Origin: Methanoregulaceae archaeon PtaB.Bin056 | Lineage (GTDB): Archaea > Halobacteriota > Methanomicrobia > Methanomicrobiales > Methanospirillaceae | Reading direction: 5' to 3' | Assembly: GCA_002067095.1 (NCBI GenBank) | Contig: MVQD01000082.1 | Coordinates: 1-62,422 of the forward strand | Length of the DNA stretch: 62,422 nucleotides | Part shown: one piece after another, positions 15,975-25,259 of the stretch | How the letters are laid out: each line of letters begins with the position of its first letter | Position numbering within the stretch: the stretch's first letter is position 1 | Translations under genes and position numbers: made by a program | Notes under the pieces: generated by a model | What the model saw: the letters and a program-made list of their open reading frames with translations, nothing else | Told to the model about the DNA's origin: nothing | Database searches by the model: none

Positions 15975-17312
15975 GTGCAGTTCCACTACGCCCTCGTCGA
16001 TGACCTCTTTTCGAGGGAAGAGTTCGAGCGGCGGGTGGAGGAGAAGATGGAGTCCTGCGGGGACCTCGTCGACGAGGTGACCGCGGCAATGATGGTGGTG
16101 CAGGACTGCGGGCGCCACCATGTGAAGATCAAGGATCTGTCGGGCAAGTCAAGCCTCTTCTCTTTTTTTGGCAGAGTCGTCGCCAAGAACCCCCCACGCG
16201 AATTTGAGCGCCCCGGCGGAGAGAAGGGGCTTGTCACGAGCCTTATCCTCGGCGACGAGACCGGGCAGGTGCGCGCGATCCTCTGGGACGAGAAGGCCAT
16301 GGCAGCCCGGGAGATTGAAGTCGGAGAGGTTCTCGAAGTGATAGGGCGCCATCCGAACCGGACCCCGACGGAGATCACCGTCATGGCCATGCGGCAGGCG
16401 ATGGTGGAGATCGTCGGGCCAACCCAGGTCGAACCGTCCCTTGCGCCCCCGAAGAGGAGGGATCTGACTGTCCGGGTGATTGCGATCGGAGAGCCCCGGA
16501 TGGTGCCCAGGCGGGACGGGACCGAGGCGGAGGTGCAGGACCTCATCGTGGGAAACCAAGAAGGCCTCTTCCGCATGTCATGCTGGGTGCCGGATATCAT
16601 CGAGGGAATCACTGAAGGAGCAGCCCTGAAGATCCAGGGGGCGCTCGAGAAGGTGCGAAGATACGGGAAGGAATACAGCATCGACGAACGCAGCAGCATT
16701 GGGGAAGCACCCGGGGATATTCCCGTGGAGATCCATTCGATCGAGGAGGTTGAGGATGGCGGTTCCTTCTCGGTCTGCGGCCATGTAAAGTCCTGCCGGC
16801 CGGTCCGGACGTTCTCCACGAAGGACGGCAGGGTCTCCTGCGTCCGCAACCTTGTCCTGACCGATGGGACGCACCAGATCAGGGTAGTCCTCTGGGGAGA
16901 AGAGCATGCCCGGACCGAGCTCCTCGCGGGAGACCAGGTAGCCCTCTATCTCTGCTCTGCCCGGAAGGGGAGGTCAGGCGATCTTGAACTTCATGCAGGG
17001 AGGGGCAGCATGGTAAAGGTGCAGCATGTGGACGAGGCAGTGGAAGAAGAGATCACCGGGACCGTGATTGCCACGTCGGGCGGCACCTTCCTGGACACGG
17101 GCGAGGAGCAGTTCCTGGTGCGCGGTACCCTTCCCCATGGCCACGAGGTCAGGGCCAGGGTGACAAGACGGGGAAAGAGGATCTCCATCCACTCGTTCGA
17201 AGAACTCCTCCCCGACACAGCGGAACTGAATGCCAGGATAGACGCGTTCCTCGCAAAGGCAGACCAGGAGAATACTTTCACCCCGCACGGCCGCCAAGAT
17301 ATAAGCAAGTGA
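15975..17312 (+). CDS. rpa: replication protein A homologue with several OB folds
   Basis: 445 aa. Single-stranded DNA-binding protein of euryarchaeal type. At least three OB-fold repeats are recognisable by their strands: [15 protein letters not shown] then [19 protein letters not shown] (about residues 55-135), [12 protein letters not shown] to FRMSCWVPD (about 160-225), and [13 protein letters not shown] to [16 protein letters not shown] (about 255-320), with a C-terminal fourth (about 350-420). No zinc-finger Cys cluster is seen. GTG start. Its place between lysA and radA puts it with recombination genes. Confidence 0.85.
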   Translation: MQFHYALVDDLFSREEFERRVEEKMESCGDLVDEVTAAMMVVQDCGRHHVKIKDLSGKSSLFSFFGRVVAKNPPREFERPGGEKGLVTSLILGDETGQVRAILWDEKAMAAREIEVGEVLEVIGRHPNRTPTEITVMAMRQAMVEIVGPTQVEPSLAPPKRRDLTVRVIAIGEPRMVPRRDGTEAEVQDLIVGNQEGLFRMSCWVPDIIEGITEGAALKIQGALEKVRRYGKEYSIDERSSIGEAPGDIPVEIHSIEEVEDGGSFSVCGHVKSCRPVRTFSTKDGRVSCVRNLVLTDGTHQIRVVLWGEEHARTELLAGDQVALYLCSARKGRSGDLELHAGRGSMVKVQHVDEAVEEEITGTVIATSGGTFLDTGEEQFLVRGTLPHGHEVRARVTRRGKRISIHSFEELLPDTAELNARIDAFLAKADQENTFTPHGRQDISK

Positions 17313-17346
17313 GTGTACCCTCTCTCCACGACCAGGTGAACAACAG

Positions 17347-18318
17347 ATGAGTAACGGACCCATTGAACTTGAAGACCTGCCCGGCGTGGGACCCACCACC
17401 GCGGAGAAGCTCCGCGAGGCAGGGTTCCTGAGCGTGGAGAGCATTGCAACCGCCTCGCCCCAGGAACTGGCAGAGACCGCAGAGATCGCCGAGTCAACGG
17501 CAAAGAAGATGATAAAGGCCGCCCGCGAGATGGTGGATCTCGCAGGATTCCGCACGGGCAGGGATGTCTTTGAGCAGAGGAAGGAGGTGCGGAAGTTGAG
17601 GACACTCGTGCCCGAGCTCGATGCCCTCCTGGGAGGGGGGCTCGAGACCCAGGCTATCACCGAGCTCTACGGCGAGTTCGGGTCTGGGAAGAGCCAGGTT
17701 GCCCACCAGGCCGCTGTGAACGTGCAACTCCCTGAGGCGGAGGGGGGGCTCAATGGATCGGCCATCTTCATTGACACCGAGAACACCTTCCGCCCTGAAC
17801 GTATCGAGCAGATGGTGATCGGTCTTGGAATCGACGCAGACCCCCAGGACTTCCTGGAGCACATCCACGTGGCGAGGGCGCTCACCTCCGATCACCAGAT
17901 GCTTATGGTCGAGAGCGCGAAGGAGAAGGCCCAGGAGCTGAAGAACTCCGACCGGCCGCTGCGCCTGATCATCGTGGACTCGCTGACTGCACACTTCAGG
18001 GCCGAGTACGCGGGCCGCGGTACCCTCGCCGCCCGCCAGCAGAAGCTGAACCGGCACCTGCACGACATCTTCAGGCTGGTTGATGAACACAACGCGGTGG
18101 GACTGGTCACCAACCAGGTCCTCTCAAACCCTGCCGTCTTCTTCGGAGACCCTACGAAGCCCATCGGCGGCAACATCGTGGGCCACACCGCGACCTTCCG
18201 CATCTACCTGCGGAAGAGCAAGGGAGGAAAACGCATCGCCCGTCTCGTCGACAGCCCCAACCTCCCCGAGGGCGAGGCCGCATTCATGGTGGAAGAGGCC
18301 GGGCTCAAGCCAGTATAA
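17347..18318 (+). CDS. radA: DNA repair and recombination protein RadA
   Basis: 323 aa, archaeal RecA/Rad51 recombinase. N-terminal helix-hairpin-helix DNA-binding domain ([19 protein letters not shown], about residues 7-25), then the ATPase core: Walker [10 protein letters not shown] (about 109-117), Walker B region [17 protein letters not shown] and the loop [17 protein letters not shown]. Forms filaments on single-stranded DNA for strand exchange. Thirty-four bases after rpa, so probably one transcript. Ends in TAA followed by a T-rich stretch. Confidence 0.96.
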   Translation: MSNGPIELEDLPGVGPTTAEKLREAGFLSVESIATASPQELAETAEIAESTAKKMIKAAREMVDLAGFRTGRDVFEQRKEVRKLRTLVPELDALLGGGLETQAITELYGEFGSGKSQVAHQAAVNVQLPEAEGGLNGSAIFIDTENTFRPERIEQMVIGLGIDADPQDFLEHIHVARALTSDHQMLMVESAKEKAQELKNSDRPLRLIIVDSLTAHFRAEYAGRGTLAARQQKLNRHLHDIFRLVDEHNAVGLVTNQVLSNPAVFFGDPTKPIGGNIVGHTATFRIYLRKSKGGKRIARLVDSPNLPEGEAAFMVEEAGLKPV

Positions 18319-18757
18319 TTCTTTGTACCTACTCTTTTTCACATGACCGGAGCCCCGCACACCTGCACACATCCGTGGAACACGATGAGACCAGTGCCGG
18401 GAAGCGGGTGGAGATGCCCTCCATTCCGATCACCCCTCCTTACATTCTGAAGAGTACGAAGAGATGCACGAGGGAACATGGGAGCGGGTATGATGTGTGC
18501 CCCGGGTTTCATCGCAACAATTCCCGCAGGCGATCGCATCACGGGGGGAACCGGGGAGGGGGCAATACTCCCTCCGCGCTACTGAACAGGAATTTCCCAG
18601 ACTGATCACAAGCTTACTCTTCAAATCAAGGCTTCCCCAAACGCGATATATCCCGGAACGGAGTGATCGATCAGGCCAACGGCCAACTCCCCACTGTAAT
18701 TCTCAAATCCAAAGGCATAAGGATCCCTGGATGAGACTCCATATCCGGAACAGACAA
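18319..18757. other. intergenic region between radA and the phosphoglycolate phosphatase gene
   Basis: No convincing gene on either strand and no tRNA-like or riboswitch-like fold recognised. A T-rich run (TACTCTTTTTC, about 18330-18340) just after radA may end transcription. An in-frame upstream ATG at 18731 exists for the next gene. Confidence 0.45.
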
Positions 18758-19471
18758 ATGGAGCGATCTTTACGCCTCAGGGGTCTTGTCACCGACATAG
18801 ATGGCACTATCACCGACCAGAAGCGGCGGATTCACACCGGGGCCATCGATCTCATTCGCGAGCTGATGGACGAGGGGATCTTCGTGATCCTTGCGAGCGG
18901 CAATACCTCCTGTTTCATGGACGCTGTCTCAAAGATGATTGGAACACCCGGGACTTATATCGGCGAGAACGGCGGGATTATCAGGAACGGCTATTCCCGT
19001 GACATAGTTCTCCTCGGCGACGGTGTCGCTCCAAGGAACGCTCTCAAGACACTTGTCGATGCCTACCGCACGCGTGGTATCGAGATCGAGCACTACAGTC
19101 TTCCTTACCGTTTCGTTGACGTGGCCTTCGCCAGGACAGTCCCCCCAGGGGAAGTGCGGGAGATTGTACGGGATCACCCTGTCGAGGTCCTTGACACCGG
19201 GTTTGCCATCCATATCCACCCGCCCGGCGTCAACAAGGGGATTGCGTTTTCTCAGCTTGCAGGACTGATGGGCCTGAAAACCAGGGATTTCCTGGCAGTG
19301 GGCGATGCGGAAAACGATATCGAACTCCTTCGGAGGGCGGGTGTGGGGGTGGCAGTCGCGAATGCACACCCGGACCTGGCCCGGACTGCCGACCTGATCA
19401 CGCAGAGAGAATATGGCGAGGGATTCGTGGAAGGTGTAAAAGAGTATTTGTCTTATTTCCTGGAGAGGTAG
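18758..19471 (+). CDS. phosphoglycolate phosphatase, archaeal HAD type
   Basis: 237 aa from ATG 18758. HAD motif I DIDGTITD, motif II LASGNT, and motif IV GDAENDIELL, with the C2 cap containing YSLPYRFVDVAFAR. This is the archaeal phosphoglycolate phosphatase/sucrose-phosphatase-like subgroup (Thermoplasma TA0175 type), which removes 2-phosphoglycolate. Start is chosen by homology (RLRGLVTDIDG); ATG 18731 is an alternative. Ends in TAG and overlaps the convergent PRC-barrel gene by 19 bases. Confidence 0.85.
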   Translation: MERSLRLRGLVTDIDGTITDQKRRIHTGAIDLIRELMDEGIFVILASGNTSCFMDAVSKMIGTPGTYIGENGGIIRNGYSRDIVLLGDGVAPRNALKTLVDAYRTRGIEIEHYSLPYRFVDVAFARTVPPGEVREIVRDHPVEVLDTGFAIHIHPPGVNKGIAFSQLAGLMGLKTRDFLAVGDAENDIELLRRAGVGVAVANAHPDLARTADLITQREYGEGFVEGVKEYLSYFLER

Positions 19472-19704
19472 CGGTCGACCACGATGTAGTCCTTGATATC
19501 TTTTACCGCCTCGAATGGAATATACAGGCGGTCTCCCTCGGTTCGGTATCCGGATGTATCAAAAGAGGGATCGGGATAGATGACGAGGTCCGCAACCTGG
19601 CCGGTCTCAAAATCAACGACCAGGTTCTTCAGGGTTCCGATTACCTTCCCCTCGTTTGTGACGATCTTCTTCTTTGAGAGACTTCGGGCCAGGACTCGTG
19701 ACAT
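19453..19704 (-). CDS. PRC-barrel domain protein
   Basis: 83 aa. The whole protein is one PRC-barrel: RSLSKKKIVTNEGKVIGTL, the DFETGQVADLVIYPD turn, and LYIPFEAVKDIKDYIVVD. Small archaeal PRC-barrel proteins are common and associated with RNA metabolism or cell division (CdpB-type), but this one cannot be placed further. ATG 19704 lies about 25-30 bases downstream of a strong TATA box, implying a very short leader. The 3' end overlaps the phosphatase gene. Confidence 0.8.
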   Translation of the reverse strand: MSRVLARSLSKKKIVTNEGKVIGTLKNLVVDFETGQVADLVIYPDPSFDTSGYRTEGDRLYIPFEAVKDIKDYIVVDRYLSRK

Positions 19705-19719
19705 GAAAAATGGTGTAAC

Positions 19720-19743
19720 CCTATTCATATATAAACATGTTTA
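19720..19743 (-). promoter_or_regulatory. TATA box with adjoining 12-base palindrome
   Basis: On the - strand TTTATATATG (TATA) is immediately preceded by the perfect palindrome TAAACATGTTTA (19732-19743). The palindrome abuts the TFB-recognition position of the PRC-barrel promoter, so it could be an operator. Confidence 0.5.
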
Positions 19744-19907
19744 AAATCGCCGGATTGGTCACCATTTCGAGGCCAAATCCATTCACTACCGGATCTCTTT
19801 TCCATCTTTTTAACAATGAAAATGGCTGCACTCGTTTCATGGATGCGTATACGTCTGTCCCGAAGAGAATCATGTAGTTTTTTTCCTCGTGCGACCCGGA
19901 TGGCACT

Positions 19908-20786
19908 CTAGAGTGACGGGAAGACCTTGATGATATCCGACTGCGTGAGGATTCCGGCCGGACGCCCATCCTCCATCACGATGAGCCGCCCGATATCCCG
20001 CTCCTTGAAGCTTCTTATCACCTCGAAGAGCTGGACAGAAGACGGAGCGATGACCACGTCGGAGGTCATGATAGTAGAGACCTGGGAGGCCATGGGGAGA
20101 TTGCGCTCGATCGCATTTGCGACGTCGCTCATCGTGACGATCCCAAGCAGCCTGTCCCCTTCGATGACAGGTGCACCCCTGATATGGTGAAAATTGAAGA
20201 GATGGAGCGCGTCTTTCAGGGTGTCGGTGCCCCGCAGCGAGATCAGCGGACTGCTCATATAATGGCGAATCGGCTTTTTTGGAAGCGAGATCATCTCGAA
20301 GATGGAGATGAGCAGGGTCTGGGATACCTCATCCCTCCCGTATACCTCGCCACGGATCAGCAGCTTGTTCACCGGTGTCGGGCCGATGGTGATCTGGTCC
20401 CCGATCTCAAACACCTTCACCGAGCCTATCAGCTTCGCATTCGCCTGGCAGATGTCGGGATGGCAGAGGGTGGTGAACGCGATCTCCACTACCTTTACTC
20501 CCTGGACCACCTCTCCGTTCCTGGAAATCTTCACGTCGTATTCTTTTCCGGATATGTCAAGGTTCAGCGCCCTGTATGCCTGGGCAGTTGGATTGTATCC
20601 ACCCTTCGGTCCGGGTATCCCGTCAACGAGACCTATCGCTTTTAACGCCTGCATCTGGTTCCGGACCGTTCCAGGGTTCCTCTTTATCACCTCCGCGATC
20701 TCTTCCCCCTTAATCGGGTGCGAATGCTGGTGATACAGCGTAATAAGCGTGATAAGGATGTCTTTCTGGATTAGGGACAAATCCAT
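19908..20786 (-). CDS. winged-helix and CBS-domain transcriptional regulator
   Basis: 292 aa. N-terminal winged helix (KGEEIAEVIKRNPGTVRNQM, recognition helix; wing LVDGIPGPKGGYNPT, about residues 25-65), a central domain with CHPDICQANAKLIGSVKVFEIGDQ, and a C-terminal CBS pair (IRHYMSSPLISLRGTDTLKDA, read as two blocks; second repeat STIMTSDVVIAPSSVQLFE). CBS pairs usually bind adenosine nucleotides or SAM. Transcription appears leaderless: the TATA element lies about 29 bases before the ATG and is shared with the divergent GTPase gene. Targets unknown. Ends in TAG. Confidence 0.85.
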   Translation of the reverse strand: MDLSLIQKDILITLITLYHQHSHPIKGEEIAEVIKRNPGTVRNQMQALKAIGLVDGIPGPKGGYNPTAQAYRALNLDISGKEYDVKISRNGEVVQGVKVVEIAFTTLCHPDICQANAKLIGSVKVFEIGDQITIGPTPVNKLLIRGEVYGRDEVSQTLLISIFEMISLPKKPIRHYMSSPLISLRGTDTLKDALHLFNFHHIRGAPVIEGDRLLGIVTMSDVANAIERNLPMASQVSTIMTSDVVIAPSSVQLFEVIRSFKERDIGRLIVMEDGRPAGILTQSDIIKVFPSL

Positions 20787-20805
20787 AATGGTTTATCATC
20801 TGCCT

Positions 20806-20819
20806 GGGCATATATAAGT
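20806..20819. promoter_or_regulatory. shared bidirectional TATA element
   Basis: GCATATATAAGT, readable on both strands (ACTTATATATGC on -). It is about 29 bases before the CBS-regulator ATG (20786) and about 20-25 bases before the GTPase GTG (20834). Both transcripts would have minimal or no leader, and the two genes compete for one site. Confidence 0.55.
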
Positions 20820-20833
20820 TAGGTTGAACCAGA

Positions 20834-21790
20834 GTGGAATTTGAGACCATTCCCACGGTGCCCACCGCCGATGAGATCCTCGACCGCAGTTTCCGCCGGG
20901 CTGCCTCGAAGATGAAACTCAAGAAGAACAAGGACCGGGCAAACGAGGAGTTTGTCCGGGCGGTGAGCCAGGCGATCCATGACAGGATGGTGAGGATCAT
21001 ACAGTCCTTCCCCGATTTTGATTCCGTTCCTGCATTCTACAGGGATGTCGTGGACATCATGTGGGGCCTTGACCGGGTCAGGCAGGCCCTCGGGGGAGTG
21101 GGCTGGGCCGCCCGGTGGGCACGCACCCACGGCCCTGGCCTCGCCTACCAGACAAGGAAGTCTGAAAACCCCTCCCAGATACGAAAGAGGGCGGTGGCAA
21201 GACTCTCCTCGGTCGTACACCAGGTGGGAGATGACCTGCTTTTTTTAAACGAAGTCCGGAATGTCATCCGTAAACTCCCCCATGTGAGCGATGAGTTCAC
21301 CGTCGTCGTGGCAGGGTACCCGAATGTCGGCAAGTCCTCGTTCATCAGGCTGGTATCCACGGCGGCTCCCGAGGTTGCCGCCTACCCTTTCACTACCAAG
21401 GGTATCATCGTCGGTCACCGGATAATCGGCAAGGAGAGGATGCAGTTCATCGACACCCCCGGAGTTCTTGACCGGCCGCCTGAAGAGCGGAGCGGGATAG
21501 AGCGCCAGGCCCTGACAGCCATGGTGAACCTCGCCTCGGCGATCCTTGTCATCATCGATGCAAGCGAGCATTGCGGGTATCCCCTGGAGGACCAGATCAG
21601 GCTGCTGCATGAGATCGAGGCGATGGTCCGCGTGCCGGTCCAGGCGGTGGTGAACAAGTCGGATATCACCTATTTTGACGGCTACATCAACATGTCCACA
21701 GAGACAGGGGAAGGCGTGGGCGAGGTGCTGGAGGCCCTGCTGGCCTACCGGAAGAGATCAGAGGAGGAGGGTCAGGCCAAACCCCGCTAA
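20834..21790 (+). CDS. NOG1/Obg-family GTPase
   Basis: 318 aa. N-terminal helical region (residues 1-155) as in NOG1: FETIPTVPTADEILDRSFRR. The GTPase domain has G1 AGYPNVGKSS, G2 around YPFTTKGI, G3 DTPGV and G4 NKSD. NOG1 acts in large ribosomal subunit assembly. GTG start with short leader. The last 33 bases overlap the convergent presenilin-like gene. Confidence 0.88.
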   Translation: MEFETIPTVPTADEILDRSFRRAASKMKLKKNKDRANEEFVRAVSQAIHDRMVRIIQSFPDFDSVPAFYRDVVDIMWGLDRVRQALGGVGWAARWARTHGPGLAYQTRKSENPSQIRKRAVARLSSVVHQVGDDLLFLNEVRNVIRKLPHVSDEFTVVVAGYPNVGKSSFIRLVSTAAPEVAAYPFTTKGIIVGHRIIGKERMQFIDTPGVLDRPPEERSGIERQALTAMVNLASAILVIIDASEHCGYPLEDQIRLLHEIEAMVRVPVQAVVNKSDITYFDGYINMSTETGEGVGEVLEALLAYRKRSEEEGQAKPR

Positions 21791-22645
21791 AAAACCCAGT
21801 ATTGCCCCTCCGTTGATTGGAGGAAGGCCTGCCTGGGGTTTTCCGCGGTTCACATAGACAAGCAGCAGCGAGAGGCCGGCGACCGAGCCTGCCATCGCAC
21901 CAAGCGCGGGGACTGCCAGGGGGCCAATTTTCATCCCCGCGGAAAAGACGTTTGCGGAGACGACAAGGATGGCCGGCATGATCAAGTCCCCCATCCCAAT
22001 GATGAACGCCCCCCGCTCACCCCCTTCGAGGGGCCCAACTCCCTCCTTCCGGTAACTGTATCCCCGCTTCTTCGGGACCACGAAGAGGATGGGACTTTTT
22101 GTCTCCACCACCCCTTCCGCAAGCGCGATCATATGCTTTGTCTTGTAGACTGATATCGCGTCGTATACTGCAAGGATGACCAGCAGGATGATAACCGGGA
22201 GGATCTCAAGCGATATCCCGAAGATGGAGGCAGCCCCTGCGGCGATGAGGAGGCCGAGGGTGTCAATCACGTACCACTCCGGGTAGAGGTAGAGGAGGAG
22301 CGTGGCAAGGACTGCAGGCACAAAACTGCCCGCAATTCCTGCGAGGGGGTCGGTGGTCAGGGCATAGGAGATCGACCCGAAGATATAGATGAAGGTGAAG
22401 AATATCGAGGCGGCGATGATGAGCGAGATCAGACGGCGCAATTTGAATTTGATCAGCAGGAGCAGGAACGCGGTGAACACGAGGAGTATCGCGATGAATA
22501 TGAGCGGATTTGCAACAGACGAGGGATCCTCAAACGCCGCAAGGCCTGCATCCTGCATGGGAAGGGAGAGTAAAACTGCCCCGATCTCAACGATGACGAG
22601 CATGGCGGGCATTGCGAGCAGGGGGATATAGCGTGAGAGATTCAT
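21758..22645 (-). CDS. presenilin-family intramembrane aspartyl protease
   Basis: 295 aa, nine predicted membrane helices. The two catalytic aspartates are in AVYDAISVYKT (YD motif, TM6) and IGMGDLIMPAIL (GxGD motif, TM7). The conserved PALP signature after TM9 is represented by VPALG...AGLSLL. Archaeal presenilin homologues are the structural model of the gamma-secretase catalytic subunit and signal peptide peptidase. It presumably cleaves signal peptides or membrane proteins. Monocistronic; 3' overlap with the GTPase gene. Confidence 0.88.
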   Translation of the reverse strand: MNLSRYIPLLAMPAMLVIVEIGAVLLSLPMQDAGLAAFEDPSSVANPLIFIAILLVFTAFLLLLIKFKLRRLISLIIAASIFFTFIYIFGSISYALTTDPLAGIAGSFVPAVLATLLLYLYPEWYVIDTLGLLIAAGAASIFGISLEILPVIILLVILAVYDAISVYKTKHMIALAEGVVETKSPILFVVPKKRGYSYRKEGVGPLEGGERGAFIIGMGDLIMPAILVVSANVFSAGMKIGPLAVPALGAMAGSVAGLSLLLVYVNRGKPQAGLPPINGGAILGFLAGFGLTLLL

Positions 22646-22670
22646 CCGCTGATCACCACCGGCGGGTTAG

Positions 22671-22678
22671 TTTTATGC
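22671..22678 (+). promoter_or_regulatory. TATA box for the small membrane protein gene
   Basis: TTTTATGC lies 24-31 bases before the ATG at 22702, the spacing expected for a leaderless transcript. Confidence 0.45.
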
Positions 22679-22701
22679 ATTGGTGTTCATCATGTAAAAC
22701 C

Positions 22702-23016
22702 ATGGATATTCGTGAATACCTGGGGGATCTTCTCCTTCTTCTCATCCTGGTGATCTCCACCCTGATCCTGGTATTTAATCTGAACTTTGACCTTATCAAA
22801 TCGTTTGCCGCCGCTCTCATGATGCTCTCACTCGGAGGGCTCATCTTCCTCGTCCACTGGAAGGTGAGGCTTATCGAAAAGAGCCTCGCGAACAGGGAGC
22901 GGATGATCAGGATGAACATGGAGGAGATCGCAGCCAAGATGGCCCAGAAATACGACACTCACATCTCGCATATCGACAGCGTGGTGGAAGAGTTTGCAAA
23001 AAGGGTGTACCGGTGA
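22702..23016 (+). CDS. small membrane protein with C-terminal coiled coil
   Basis: 104 aa, not recognised as a named family. Two membrane segments (LLLLLILVISTLILVFNL and FAAALMMLSLGGLIFLV) followed by a charged helical tail (KVRLIEKSLANRERMIRMN, MEEIAAKMAQKYD) likely forming a coiled coil in the cytoplasm. A leaderless start is supported by TATA spacing. It lies between the presenilin-like protease and FEN-1, 28 bases before the latter. Confidence 0.65.
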   Translation: MDIREYLGDLLLLLILVISTLILVFNLNFDLIKSFAAALMMLSLGGLIFLVHWKVRLIEKSLANRERMIRMNMEEIAAKMAQKYDTHISHIDSVVEEFAKRVYR

Positions 23017-23044
23017 CCTCTGATATGGCACGTGGTATCTCTTC

Positions 23045-24049
23045 ATGGGCGTAGCATTCCGGGATATCCTGGCAGAGTACAGGGATACTGTGGGGTGGGA
23101 GGCTCTCGCAGGGGTTGCCGCCGTAGACGCCCACAACGCCCTGTACCAGTTCCTGAGCATCATCAGGCAGCCTGACGGCACACCCTTGATGGACCAGGAA
23201 GGGCGGATCACCTCTCACCTCTCGGGCATCCTCTTCCGTACCGCAAATTTTCTCGAGAAAGGTATCCGGCCTGTCTGGGTCTTTGATGGGACACCTCCCG
23301 ACTTCAAGAAGGAGACTATCGAGGCCCGCCGCTCAATCCGGGACCGGGCAGGGGAGAAGTGGCAGGACGCACTTGAGCGGGGCGACATTGCAGAAGCATA
23401 CAAACAGGCCCGATCGTCATCAAGGATAGACGAAGGCGTGATTGGGACCGGCCGGGAACTCCTCTCTCTCCTCGGCGTCCCCTGCGTCCAGGCCCCGAGC
23501 GAGGGCGAGGCCCAGGCAGCCCACATGGTTGAGAGGGGCGACGCAGGGTACGTCGTCTCCCAGGATTACGACACTCTCCTCTTCGGAGCCCCGGTCCTCG
23601 TCAGGAACCTGGCGGTCAGCGGGAAACGGAAGGCCAGAGGGCGGACAATATCCGTCTTCCCCGAGAAGATCCTGTTATCAAATGTGCTCAAAGGTCTTGC
23701 ACTTACCCGCGGGGATCTCGTCCGCATCGCGCTCCTGGTAGGGACGGATTTCAATTCAGGGATCAAAGGTGTCGGGGCGAAGACCGCGCTACGGATAGTG
23801 CAGGGAGGGGAGTTTGAGCGGACGATACGAGAGAGACTCCCGGACACGGAGTGGGAGCCCATCATGGAGTTCTTCATGGCCCCACCTGTCACGGATACCT
23901 ATTCTCTCCAATGGAATGCCCCGGACCGGGAAGGGATCATTCGCATGCTCTGCGACCGGTTCGACTTCTCGGAAGAGCGCATCCGGAAGGCCCTGGACGG
24001 CATGGGTGCGAAGTCAGGGCAAAAGACCCTCGATTCCTGGTTCTCCTGA
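23045..24049 (+). CDS. fen: flap endonuclease-1
   Basis: 334 aa, normal archaeal FEN-1 length. Conserved pieces: N-region VDAHNALYQFL, GNL-type DGTPPDFK, the acidic metal site PSEGEAQAAHMV, QDYDTLLFGAP, GTDFNSGIKGVGAKTALR (helix-two-turn-helix), and a C-terminal PCNA-interaction motif KTLDSWF. It removes 5' flaps in Okazaki maturation and repair. Confidence 0.95.
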   Translation: MGVAFRDILAEYRDTVGWEALAGVAAVDAHNALYQFLSIIRQPDGTPLMDQEGRITSHLSGILFRTANFLEKGIRPVWVFDGTPPDFKKETIEARRSIRDRAGEKWQDALERGDIAEAYKQARSSSRIDEGVIGTGRELLSLLGVPCVQAPSEGEAQAAHMVERGDAGYVVSQDYDTLLFGAPVLVRNLAVSGKRKARGRTISVFPEKILLSNVLKGLALTRGDLVRIALLVGTDFNSGIKGVGAKTALRIVQGGEFERTIRERLPDTEWEPIMEFFMAPPVTDTYSLQWNAPDREGIIRMLCDRFDFSEERIRKALDGMGAKSGQKTLDSWFS

Positions 24050-24153
24050 ACCCGTCCACGCGATACCGGCATTATTTTCCACGGGCCATCCCCGCGGCTC
24101 ACTTGATTGAGACCGGGGATGCCCTGCCGGGGATCATTCGGGGCCGAATCCCT

Positions 24154-24750
24154 TCAGGGCATCTGCCGCCAGACATACATGAAGCGCTGGGCGGCAGTGA
24201 TGTGCCCCATCACCCCGAATACAAAGAGCAGCCAGCCCAGGATGGAGAGGCCAAAGAACGGGGATGGGAAGGCGAGCGTGAGGAGCCCTGCACAGAGGAT
24301 TAGTACCAGTCGGTCCGCCCGTCCAAGCACACCCCCGTAATACCTTCCCACACCCACTGCCTGCGCCTGTGTCCCGAGGTATGACGACATCAGCACTCCT
24401 GTGAGCGCCAGCACCCCCACGGGCCAGCTCGCAAAACCCCCGGCAAAGATACCGGTGATAATGAAGATATCCGCATACCTGTCAACGACATGGTCGAGGA
24501 GGTCGCCCTTGATGCTCTGGATGTTCTCTGCACGGGCTAGGGCGCCATCGAGCCCGTCCAGGAGGGCATTGAGTGCCACGAAGAGAGTCCCTGCGAGCAC
24601 GTTGCCGAGGAAAAAGAAGATCCCTGCAACTGCGGCGGTGAAAAGGGCCCCGACAGTGAGATTGTTCGGGGAGAGCCCGATCTTCTTTGCGAGAGAGATG
24701 AAGGGGGCCATGATCTCGTTCATGCGGGGACGGAGTACCTCGAGCGTCAT
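24154..24750 (-). CDS. archaetidylinositol phosphate synthase (CDP-alcohol phosphatidyltransferase)
   Basis: 198 aa. The CDP-alcohol phosphotransferase motif D-G-x2-D-G-x2-A-R-x8-G-x3-D-x3-D is present (DGLDGALARAEN, then GDLLDHVVDRYAD), with about six membrane helices. It joins CDP-archaeol and inositol-phosphate to make archaetidylinositol phosphate for ether-lipid headgroups. Start overlaps the preceding kinase stop (ATGA). Last gene of hisC-kinase-synthase. Confidence 0.85.
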   Translation of the reverse strand: MTLEVLRPRMNEIMAPFISLAKKIGLSPNNLTVGALFTAAVAGIFFFLGNVLAGTLFVALNALLDGLDGALARAENIQSIKGDLLDHVVDRYADIFIITGIFAGGFASWPVGVLALTGVLMSSYLGTQAQAVGVGRYYGGVLGRADRLVLILCAGLLTLAFPSPFFGLSILGWLLFVFGVMGHITAAQRFMYVWRQMP

Positions 24751-25259
24751 AGCGCCTCCCCCAGGTACCCGGACCAGTCAATGTTCCCAAAAGATGGGGG
24801 TATCTTCCCCTGTGAGAACTCTTCGATCAACCTGGCACACTCCCCGGATTCCCGATCTGTTGTGTCGATCTCAAGCACCTGGTCACCCCTGAACTCCTCG
24901 AGTGTCTCTATAAGGGTAACATCGAGCGCCTCGGCCTCCACATTCTCCCTCACTTTCGCCTCGGAATACCCTCGTGCACGGAGACGTTCCGCCAGCACGT
25001 CGGGCCTGCACCGGAGCACCACGATGAGGTCACAGGAAAGGAGGTGGGCAAGGTGCCCCTCCACGAACCCCTCGACTCTTGGGAATTCGCGGGCCCAGGA
25101 CTCTTCGTCGATCACGAGTGTGTCCCTCTCCTCGTCCCTCTCAACGATATAGGGGGTGGTGGTGCTGGACAGCGCAGTGACCATATGGCCCCGTGCCCGA
25201 AGCTCGTGTGCAACCGTCGATTTTCCTGTTCCCGGAGTGCCGGTGATCCCGATCATCAT
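24747..25259 (-). CDS. adenylate kinase family protein (AK6/Fap7 type)
   Basis: 170 aa. Walker A GTPGTGKST at the N-terminus, a short NMP-binding region, the LID-like DVLAERLRARGYSEAKVREN segment and the C-terminal EIDTTDRE. The AK6/Fap7 group phosphorylates AMP and assists small-subunit ribosome assembly in eukaryotes and archaea. Four-base overlaps on both sides tie it to hisC and to the lipid synthase. Confidence 0.88.
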   Translation of the reverse strand: MMIGITGTPGTGKSTVAHELRARGHMVTALSSTTTPYIVERDEERDTLVIDEESWAREFPRVEGFVEGHLAHLLSCDLIVVLRCRPDVLAERLRARGYSEAKVRENVEAEALDVTLIETLEEFRGDQVLEIDTTDRESGECARLIEEFSQGKIPPSFGNIDWSGYLGEAL

